Assembly (NCBI GenBank): GCA_002690445.1 | Contig: NZER01000179.1 | Coordinates: 1 to 6,599, forward strand | Length of the DNA stretch: 6,599 nt | Reading direction: 5' to 3' | Source of the DNA: Candidatus Pacearchaeota archaeon | GTDB lineage: Archaea; Nanoarchaeota; Nanoarchaeia; Pacearchaeales; GW2011-AR1 | Shown: piece by piece, positions 1-3,896 of the stretch | Layout: the number at the start of each line of letters is the position of its first letter | Numbering within the stretch: position 1 is the stretch's first letter | Notes under the pieces: model-generated | Databases searched by the model: none | Told to the model about the DNA's origin: nothing | Seen by the model: the letters and a program-made list of their open reading frames with translations, nothing else | Program-made: the position numbers and the translations under genes

Positions 1-1
1 C

Positions 2-403
2 ACCAATGTGTTTGAAAGTTGGTTTGGCACAGAATTCGCCACAATCCAAAGAGATATTGTATCTATAGTTACAGTACTTGATAGTGAGTGTGAATATACT
101 CAATATAGTTCCAATATTGGATATAAATATATTGAACTAGCCAAACATTATGGAAAAGATGGAATTGATATATGTAGCGACTGGGAATTATGGCTTTCAA
201 ACAGTACTTTTTTGATTGGGCCGATAGATTACATAAAATTAAGCTACACACCTATAGAAGATAGTATTAAAGTATACATCGATAGATTTGAAAACGATCA
301 GTGGGAATACGAAGAACAGATAAACACTGTAAAACTCTTCCAAACTCCCCCCGAAGGTTCTCTAGTCGAAGCTATTTATGTTAAAGCTCTGGAGGAAGAA
401 TGA
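2..403 (+). CDS. Hypothetical phage protein, probably 5'-truncated by the window edge
   Basis: I do not recognise this protein. The frame is open from the left edge to TGA at 401-403. A GTG at position 8 could be the start (131 residues), but only seven bases precede it, so no ribosome binding site can be judged and the gene may begin outside the window. The sequence is acidic and aromatic-rich (many Tyr, Trp, Phe), with no signal peptide and no clear membrane helix. It ends in a run of Glu. The alternation of hydrophobic and polar residues suggests a small soluble alpha/beta protein, which is inference only. The stop codon overlaps the start of the next gene (AATGA), so the two are probably translationally coupled. 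TATAAATA at 122-129 resembles a T4 late promoter but lies inside this frame and is not called. Confidence 0.7.
   Translation, partial: TNVFESWFGTEFATIQRDIVSIVTVLDSECEYTQYSSNIGYKYIELAKHYGKDGIDICSDWELWLSNSTFLIGPIDYIKLSYTPIEDSIKVYIDRFENDQWEYEEQINTVKLFQTPPEGSLVEAIYVKALEEE
391..396 (+). promoter_or_regulatory. Strong ribosome binding site for the 31-residue basic peptide
   Basis: GGAGGA lies just upstream of the ATG at 400, inside the last codons of the preceding gene. A match this good at a plausible, if short, distance is the main evidence that the very short ORF at 400-495 is translated. Confidence 0.7.
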
Positions 404-495
404 GTCACAAAGAAAAACACCGCTCTTTTCGAAGACGCCGAAAGGTTAGGTCTAAGAGGCTCCGAAATCGACGTATTGCTAAAAAGAAGAAGTAG
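400..495 (+). CDS. 31-residue, extremely basic peptide
   Basis: An ATG at 400 overlaps the upstream stop codon (AATGA) and follows the strong Shine-Dalgarno GGAGGA at 391-396. The ORF runs to TAG at 493-495. The 31 residues contain ten Arg, eight Lys and two His with a single Glu; a four-Arg block lies at residues 11-14 and a four-Lys tail at 28-31. The composition implies binding to nucleic acid (RNA, DNA or ribosome), much as small ribosomal proteins or packaging peptides do, but no family is recognised and no function is claimed. It is packed tightly between two genes: the next start (505) is nine bases after the stop. The ORF is short enough for automated callers to miss. Its Shine-Dalgarno, its position and its composition bias make chance unlikely. 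Confidence 0.7.
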   Translation: MSHKEKHRSFRRRRKVRSKRLRNRRIAKKKK

Positions 496-504
496 GATGA
501 AGCT

Positions 505-969
505 ATGAGTGAAGAAGAAAAAGTAACCGTTATGGTGAGCGGCGGCTTTGATCCCGTACATGTAGGTCATATTCGAATGATCCGAGAAGCCGCACAGGTT
601 GGCGATGTTATTGTAATTGCCAATTCAGACGAATGGCTCTATCGGAACAAGGGATTTAACTTTATGGATTTTAGCTCTCGCTATGAAATTCTCGACTCTA
701 TCAAGGGGGTCCTTTTGGTAGATTCGGTCAACGACAGTGACGACACAGTCTGTGAAGCCATTCGTCGGCACAAGCCCACATATTTTGCAAACGGCGGAGA
801 TCGTAGAAAGGAGAATACCCCAGAAGTACTCCTATGTAAAAAATTGGGAGTAAAGTTGTTGTGGGGGATGGGAGGCGACGAAAAGATTACGAGCCCTCTT
901 CAGCCCAAAAAAGCGAGAGACTTTGAAGCACCCCCCGTACGAGCCAAACAAAAACACTCTGGAAGATAA
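505..969 (+). CDS. Cytidylyltransferase-fold nucleotidyltransferase (TagD / RfaE C-terminal-like)
   Basis: This 154-residue protein belongs to the HxGH nucleotidyltransferase superfamily, which joins CTP or ATP to a phosphorylated small molecule such as glycerol-3-phosphate or a sugar phosphate and releases pyrophosphate. The nucleotide-binding motif GGFDPVHVGH is at residues 13-22, with H19 and H22 as the catalytic histidines. A conserved-looking NGGDR is at 96-100, and GGDEKITS at 123-130 sits where the family carries its ISSS/KMSKS-like signature. Length is normal for a stand-alone domain. The last 25 or so residues are rich in Lys, Arg and Pro and look like a basic tail outside the fold. 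The start at ATG 505 has AGGA at 494-497 upstream. The substrate cannot be told from sequence: glycerol-3-phosphate, heptose phosphate and pantetheine phosphate enzymes share these motifs. The glycosyltransferase 4.4 kb downstream would fit an activated-sugar role, by inference. Confidence 0.85.
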   Translation: MSEEEKVTVMVSGGFDPVHVGHIRMIREAAQVGDVIVIANSDEWLYRNKGFNFMDFSSRYEILDSIKGVLLVDSVNDSDDTVCEAIRRHKPTYFANGGDRRKENTPEVLLCKKLGVKLLWGMGGDEKITSPLQPKKARDFEAPPVRAKQKHSGR

Positions 970-975
970 TTTTAG

Positions 976-1004
976 TTGACAATTGGGCCAGGTAAGGTTA
1001 TAAT
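976..1004 (+). promoter_or_regulatory. Consensus sigma70 promoter P1 (TTGACA-17-TATAAT)
   Basis: Both hexamers are perfect: TTGACA at 976-981 and TATAAT at 999-1004, with the optimal 17-base spacer. It begins six bases after the stop of the nucleotidyltransferase, and the expected transcript start is near 1011. It would drive the 49-residue peptide and probably the tRNA-containing unit up to the hairpin near 2160. The leader is about 50 bases and can form a small hairpin (CACAT 1020-1024 with ATGTG 1031-1035) ahead of the Shine-Dalgarno. Confidence 0.88.
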
Positions 1005-1049
1005 TAGACAAGAACACAGCACATTGAAAGATGTGGCATATTTTTATAA

Positions 1050-1055
1050 AAGGAG
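1050..1055 (+). promoter_or_regulatory. Ribosome binding site that fixes the start at ATG 1063
   Basis: AAGGAG is seven bases before ATG 1063. It decides the start: the same frame is open further upstream to a TTG at 976, but that TTG is part of the P1 promoter -35 box and cannot be the translation start of a P1 transcript. Confidence 0.8.
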
Positions 1056-1062
1056 AGACTAT

Positions 1063-1212
1063 ATGAGTAACGAACTAAGGGATGAAGTTGCAGCTTTAAA
1101 GAATCGAATTAGTGATTTGGTAGATGAAATTAATTCACTAAAGCACGATTTGCTAAAGTTACGCGAAGACACCGCCGAAGATATTAAAGACTTATACCGC
1201 CGTACTGGCTAA
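1063..1212 (+). CDS. 49-residue helical (coiled-coil) peptide
   Basis: I do not recognise this as a named family. The 49 residues are almost wholly charged or Leu/Ile/Val, with heptad-like spacing of hydrophobics from about residue 5 to 43 (Leu, Val, Leu, Ile, Leu, Val, Ile, Leu, Leu, Leu, then Ile and Leu). One long amphipathic helix that dimerises as a coiled coil is predicted. There is no signal peptide, Cys or catalytic motif. It is the first gene after promoter P1 and has a strong Shine-Dalgarno at 1050-1055, so it should be well expressed. Such peptides in phages can be adaptors, anti-host factors or assembly helpers; nothing here distinguishes between these. Confidence 0.8.
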   Translation: MSNELRDEVAALKNRISDLVDEINSLKHDLLKLREDTAEDIKDLYRRTG

Positions 1213-1227
1213 TTGTAATTAATCAAA

Positions 1228-1233
1228 AAGGAG
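1228..1233 (+). promoter_or_regulatory. Ribosome binding site that supports a TTG start at 1240
   Basis: AAGGAG with a six-base spacer precedes TTG 1240. No ATG lies in this frame until residue 32 of the resulting protein, so this site is the evidence for the rare start codon. Confidence 0.75.
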
Positions 1234-1239
1234 AATAAA

Positions 1240-1581
1240 TTGCAATATTACCCACAGCACTATTTTGGATTTGCTGTAGATAATTCTGTAGCTGAAAAGC
1301 TGCAACTAACCGAAGCCTTCGAAAGCTATGAGATGAGTTATGACGAAGATGGCTTCTTTGAACAATTTGAAGATAGATTTGGAGTAGGGCCCTACAAGTT
1401 TGCTGACACGACATTTACTCGTGGTGGTTATGTACAGGCCCTTTCTGGGTTTGATTGGGACAAGATTTATATTTGTTTTGACCCAACTCAAGTTGGCGAT
1501 GATAGGTGGGAGAAGATGTTGACTGCACTAAAAGAGGTGGATATCTCCATTTTAGAAGGGCATTGGTCCGAATTAGGATAG
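1240..1581 (+). CDS. Hypothetical acidic phage protein, 113 residues, TTG start
   Basis: I do not recognise this protein. It starts with TTG at 1240 behind AAGGAG (1228-1233) at ideal spacing and ends at TAG 1579-1581. It is acidic, rich in Phe, Tyr and Trp, and has an Asp/Glu-dense middle (about residues 28-46) followed by a Gly/Phe segment. No transmembrane helix, Cys pair or known catalytic motif is visible. The gene is 27 bases after the coiled-coil peptide gene and 11 bases ahead of tRNA-Asn, so it very probably shares the P1 transcript. The TTG start may keep its expression lower than that of its neighbour. Confidence 0.72.
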   Translation: MQYYPQHYFGFAVDNSVAEKLQLTEAFESYEMSYDEDGFFEQFEDRFGVGPYKFADTTFTRGGYVQALSGFDWDKIYICFDPTQVGDDRWEKMLTALKEVDISILEGHWSELG

Positions 1582-1592
1582 TGCCTGAATGG

Positions 1593-1668
1593 TGGGGTGT
1601 AGCGCAATTGGCAGCGCATCCGGTTGTTACCCGGAAGGTTGGTGGTTCGAGTCCACCCGCCCCAGCCA
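1593..1668 (+). tRNA. tRNA-Asn (anticodon GTT), CCA encoded
   Basis: A complete cloverleaf can be folded by eye. Acceptor stem TGGGGTG (1593-1599) pairs with CGCCCCA (1658-1664) with one G-U wobble; D stem is GCGC/GCGC (1602-1605, 1614-1617); anticodon stem TCCGG/CCGGA (1619-1623, 1631-1635) has loop TTGTTAC; T stem is GGTGG/CCACC (1641-1645, 1653-1657) with loop TTCGAGT. The anticodon at 1626-1628 is GTT, which reads AAC and AAT. Discriminator G1665 is followed by an encoded CCA (1666-1668). It has no promoter of its own that I can see and is probably cut out of the P1 transcript. Confidence 0.97.
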
Positions 1669-1689
1669 TTCTAAGCCAACAAAAACCAT

Positions 1690-1944
1690 ATGAATGTAGA
1701 AACAGGCGACATTGTGCTTGTTAATTCCTTTGCTGGGCCGAAAGTCTGGGTCAAATTACAAAAGCGAATTGTTAAACCCCCTGATTTTTGGGGAGCTAAT
1801 GGGTGGGAGGCCAAAATAATCTACAAGAGAGATGTTGATAAATTGCGCGCCGCAGGAGTACCTTATAAGAAAAATGAGAATCCTGTGGTGTTTGTATTTG
1901 ATTGGCACATAATTAAAAAGAGAAAGAGACAATCGCGGGTGTAG
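1690..1944 (+). CDS. Small hypothetical protein ending inside tRNA-Gly
   Basis: This 84-residue protein is not recognised by name. Residues 1-25 (with GDIVLVNSFAGPKVWVKL) and 63-75 read as beta strands around conserved-looking Gly, Trp and Asp, which suggests a small beta-barrel of SH3 or KOW type; this is inference. The C-terminus is very basic (KKRKRQSR, residues 76-83). ATG 1690 is the only possible start, because an in-frame TAA lies at 1672-1674, yet there is no Shine-Dalgarno upstream. The stop TAG (1942-1944) coincides with U8-A9-G10 of tRNA-Gly, and RNase P cleavage before 1935 would cut the message within codon 82. Translation of this ORF and maturation of the tRNA therefore compete on one transcript. 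The phage-like small-protein character and lack of frame interruptions support it as real, but less firmly than its neighbours. Confidence 0.68.
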   Translation: MNVETGDIVLVNSFAGPKVWVKLQKRIVKPPDFWGANGWEAKIIYKRDVDKLRAAGVPYKKNENPVVFVFDWHIIKKRKRQSRV

Positions 1945-2006
1945 CTCAGTGGTAGAGCGCTACGTTGCCAACGTGGCTGTCGCTGGTTCGAATCCAGTCA
2001 CCCGCT
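1935..2006 (+). tRNA. tRNA-Gly (anticodon GCC), CCA not encoded
   Basis: Full cloverleaf: acceptor GCGGGTG (1935-1941) with CACCCGC (1999-2005); D stem GCTC/GAGC (1944-1947, 1955-1958); anticodon stem CTACG/CGTGG (1960-1964, 1972-1976, one T-G pair) with loop TTGCCAA; T stem GCTGG/CCAGT (1982-1986, 1994-1998, one G-U pair) with loop TTCGAAT. Anticodon GCC at 1967-1969 reads GGC and GGT. The discriminator T2006 is followed by CCC, not CCA, so the tail must be completed by a host enzyme, unlike the neighbouring tRNA-Asn. The 5' ten bases are shared with the end of the 84-residue ORF. Confidence 0.97.
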
Positions 2007-2011
2007 CCCCT

Positions 2012-2015
2012 GGAG
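2012..2015 (+). promoter_or_regulatory. Ribosome binding site for the 48-residue membrane peptide
   Basis: GGAG six bases before ATG 2022, only five bases past the tRNA-Gly 3' end. It places the start at 2022 and rules out the longer reading of the same frame that would begin inside the tRNA gene. Confidence 0.65.
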
Positions 2016-2021
2016 AAAAAA

Positions 2022-2168
2022 ATGAGAATACGCCATTTGTTGGTAGATATAAGCTTAATCTTAGCCGGCAGCCTGGCGATGTTTTGGGCCATAAGAAATT
2101 TTCCACCTGAACTTAGTCACCACCTATTCGAGGTAGCGCTCCCGTTTCTATACCTGTGCCCGGTATAG
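2022..2168 (+). CDS. 48-residue single-pass membrane peptide
   Basis: No family is recognised. The peptide starts with a positively charged MRIRH and then has an uncharged hydrophobic stretch from about residue 10 to 24 (ISLILAGSLAMFWAI), long enough for a short transmembrane helix or an uncleaved signal anchor. A second hydrophobic patch (LFEVALPFLYL) lies near the C-terminus. Under the positive-inside rule the N-terminus would be cytoplasmic. The start is set by GGAG at 2012-2015. The stop codon TAG (2166-2168) lies in the right arm of the hairpin at 2145-2171. Tiny membrane peptides in phages are often accessory lysis, superinfection-exclusion or host-membrane factors; none can be assigned here. 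Confidence 0.6.
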   Translation: MRIRHLLVDISLILAGSLAMFWAIRNFPPELSHHLFEVALPFLYLCPV

Positions 2169-2175
2169 AAATTTT
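2145..2175 (+). terminator. Perfect 10-bp hairpin followed by TTTT, probable terminator
   Basis: TTTCTATACC (2145-2154) is exactly complementary to GGTATAGAAA (2162-2171), with a seven-base loop TGTGCCC and TTTT at 2172-2175. It closes the tRNA-containing unit and stands 30 bases before phoH. The stem is AT-rich at its base and the T run is short, so termination may be leaky or the hairpin may act as an RNA processing or stability element. The stop codon of the membrane peptide lies within the right arm, so ribosomes finishing that ORF would melt the stem. Confidence 0.55.
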
Positions 2176-2205
2176 AGAAGACTACTTATAGGTGAAAGAG
2201 AATGC

Positions 2206-3543
2206 ATGGCAACAAAGAAAAATTATGTCCTAGACACCAGTGTTTATCTCACCGACGCAGAATCAATATTTAAATTTGATAATCACGATATATTCGTTCC
2301 GTTAAAGGTTTTAGAAGAGATTGATAAACACAAAACACGCCAAGACTCTGTAGGTTCACATGCCCGGCGCTTTATACGCACCTTAGATGAAATGAGAGAT
2401 AGAGGTCGTCTAGAAGAGGGAGTTCGAATAGGCAAAGGCCTAGGAATTTTAAAAGTGCTGTCATATGGTGTTTTAAAGGAGATCATATTTCCTCCCGATT
2501 TAGATATTCGGTTACCCGATCATACTATAATCGCAACGGCGAAAGCAGTTCAAGCACTCCATACAAATAGAAAAACCATCGTAGTTTCGCGTGATATTAA
2601 TATGCGTGTGATATGTGATTCCATCGGCATAGCAGCAGAGGATTATATATCTGAAAAAGCCGTCACGTCCTCGGAGCAATTATACAAGGGTTTTACAGCA
2701 CAGTTAGTCGACGATCAATTAATTGATCGGTATTACTTGGGCGAAGAAATAATAATTTCTCAAGATGAAGCTGACGAGGTGTGGTTTCCAAATCAATATA
2801 TAATGATGGTATCAAATGAGAATGATAAAAAATCGGCCTTGGCTCGTTTTAGGGATTATCACACGCCTCTAAAAAATGTCATATATAAAAAGCTACCTGA
2901 CTGGAAAATCGATGCGCGCAACAAGGAACAAGCATTCGCCCTAGATTTGCTGTTAAATCCTGACATTAAGATTGTGACTCTTACAGGTCGAGCCGGCTCA
3001 GGAAAAACCCTCTGCGCAATTGCAGCCGGTCTCCAACAAACACTCGGGCTTCGACAGGATCAAAACCATTACACACGCTTGATCGTTTCGCGCCCCGTAC
3101 AGCCTCTAGGAAAGGACATTGGATTTTTGCCTGGGACGTTAGAGGAAAAAATGCTTCCATGGTTAATGCCTATTCAGGATAATCTTAAGTTTTTAATGGG
3201 TGATAGAACAACTTTAGAAATGTACATAGAGAAAGGTAAAATTGAAGTAGAGGCTCTGACTTATATTCGCGGCCGATCAATTGCAAATGCCTTTATTGTG
3301 ATTGACGAAGCACAAAATTTAACAAAACACGAAGTCAAAACCATAATTACTCGCATAGGCGAGGGAACTAAGATAGTCTTAACAGGCGACATTGAGCAGA
3401 TTGATAATGTATATGTTAATGACACATCTAACGGACTAGCCCACGCGATAGAGAAATTTAAAGAATTTCCAATCGCGGGACATGTCACATTTAGAAAAGG
3501 TGAGCGCTCAGAGCTTGCTACATTGGCGTCAAAAGTTTTATAA
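2206..3543 (+). CDS. phoH: PhoH-family ATPase with N-terminal PIN domain (PhoH2 type)
   Basis: The 445-residue protein has the PIN-PhoH arrangement known from bacterial PhoH2, described as an RNA-unwinding ATPase coupled to a PIN ribonuclease. Residues 1 to about 150 form the PIN domain (VLDTSVYL at 8-15) and keep the likely metal-binding acids D10, E37 or E38, D105 and D130. The PhoH ATPase occupies about 235-445: Walker A GRAGSGKT at 261-268, Walker B FIVIDEAQN at 363-371, and a TGD sensor-like motif near 393. PhoH genes are very common in marine phages and often called phosphate-related, but their role in infection is not settled; RNA turnover is the best reading for this version. Start at ATG 2206 has a weak purine-rich site (GGTGAAAGAG, 2191-2200). 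No good promoter lies directly upstream, so it may depend on read-through of the hairpin before it. Promoter P2 follows its stop by five bases. Confidence 0.95.
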   Translation: MATKKNYVLDTSVYLTDAESIFKFDNHDIFVPLKVLEEIDKHKTRQDSVGSHARRFIRTLDEMRDRGRLEEGVRIGKGLGILKVLSYGVLKEIIFPPDLDIRLPDHTIIATAKAVQALHTNRKTIVVSRDINMRVICDSIGIAAEDYISEKAVTSSEQLYKGFTAQLVDDQLIDRYYLGEEIIISQDEADEVWFPNQYIMMVSNENDKKSALARFRDYHTPLKNVIYKKLPDWKIDARNKEQAFALDLLLNPDIKIVTLTGRAGSGKTLCAIAAGLQQTLGLRQDQNHYTRLIVSRPVQPLGKDIGFLPGTLEEKMLPWLMPIQDNLKFLMGDRTTLEMYIEKGKIEVEALTYIRGRSIANAFIVIDEAQNLTKHEVKTIITRIGEGTKIVLTGDIEQIDNVYVNDTSNGLAHAIEKFKEFPIAGHVTFRKGERSELATLASKVL

Positions 3544-3548
3544 ACTTA

Positions 3549-3576
3549 TTGACATCTCAGCAGAATATGCTATAAT
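3549..3576 (+). promoter_or_regulatory. Consensus sigma70 promoter P2 (TTGACA-16-TGCTATAAT)
   Basis: TTGACA at 3549-3554 and TATAAT at 3571-3576, spacer 16 bases, with a TG at 3568-3569 giving an extended -10 element. It occupies the 50-base gap after phoH. The predicted transcript start near 3583 falls at the Shine-Dalgarno itself, so the leader would be only about 11 bases. Confidence 0.88.
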
Positions 3577-3582
3577 TATATT

Positions 3583-3588
3583 AAGGAG
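3583..3588 (+). promoter_or_regulatory. Ribosome binding site at the predicted 5' end of the P2 transcript
   Basis: AAGGAG with a five-base spacer to ATG 3594. It is unusual because the P2 -10 box ends only six bases earlier, so the mRNA would begin at or just before this site. Confidence 0.75.
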
Positions 3589-3593
3589 TAAGA

Positions 3594-3896
3594 ATGAACA
3601 ACATAAACGAGCCAGAGAAGGTTATATCGGAGCTAGAAGCTCACGAAAATCCTTTGCTAGCAATGACAGTAGAAGGAGACAGTGAATTAAAGAAGTATCT
3701 CGTTGAATATACCGGCACACGACTGGATAATGAAGAAGTCACAGTCAACATGATTGCCGAAACAATGGCGGCAGAATTTCCGGAGTTTGTTTTTGCTCTG
3801 GCTGAAGAGAACTTTTTGCGCGGATATCAAACAGGACTAGACGATGCTTTTAAAACATTTGCAAGAGAAACAGAAGAAACTTCAACAGAAGAATAA
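3594..3896 (+). CDS. Acidic hypothetical phage protein, 100 residues
   Basis: Not a named family, although its layout reminds me of a small uncharacterised protein common in T4-like marine phages; I cannot confirm this without a search. The sequence is acidic, with an Asn/Glu-rich N-terminus, a central LKKYLVEYTGTRLDNEEVTV segment at about residues 33-52 and a helical MAAEFPEFVFALAEENFLRGYQTGLDD-like region at about 59-85, where aromatic and acidic residues alternate. The C-terminus is a Glu/Thr tail. No catalytic motif is seen. It is first in the P2 unit with a strong Shine-Dalgarno, and its last 53 bases overlap the longest reading of the metallopeptidase gene in the +1 frame, so the two products are likely coupled in expression. 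Confidence 0.85.
   Translation: MNNINEPEKVISELEAHENPLLAMTVEGDSELKKYLVEYTGTRLDNEEVTVNMIAETMAAEFPEFVFALAEENFLRGYQTGLDDAFKTFARETEETSTEE

Noticed and set aside
122..129. TATAAATA, the T4-type late promoter motif
   Set aside because: It lies inside a coding frame as Tyr-Lys-Tyr codons, far from any gene start, and no other copy sits before a gene in this window.
1415..1669. Minus-strand open frame of 84 codons opposite tRNA-Asn
   Set aside because: It is antisense to the tRNA and the 113-residue gene; such frames with a GLEPPTFR-type beginning are well-known tRNA-antisense artefacts, and there is no ribosome binding site.
1506..1724. Plus-strand frame reading through tRNA-Asn
   Set aside because: It runs through the whole tRNA and across parts of two better-supported genes, with tRNA-derived residues in the middle.
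1778..1793. CCCC...GGGG stem with a T-rich loop in the 84-residue ORF
   Set aside because: The T run is in the loop and not after the stem, so it is not a terminator.
2164..2192. Possible promoter for phoH using TATAGG at 2187-2192
   Set aside because: The matching -35 position reads TATAGA, unlike TTGACA, and the -10 is poor compared with the three perfect promoters nearby.
1701..3394. 14-base direct repeat AACAGGCGACATTG at 1701 and 3381
   Set aside because: Both copies encode Thr-Gly-Asp-Ile in unrelated proteins; the flanks do not match and no mobile element is associated, so chance coding coincidence is enough.
3848..3858. TTTTAAA slippery heptamer near the end of the 100-residue gene
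   Set aside because: It is in the right register for a -1 shift, but the metallopeptidase is in the +1 frame, so this slip would not join the two products.
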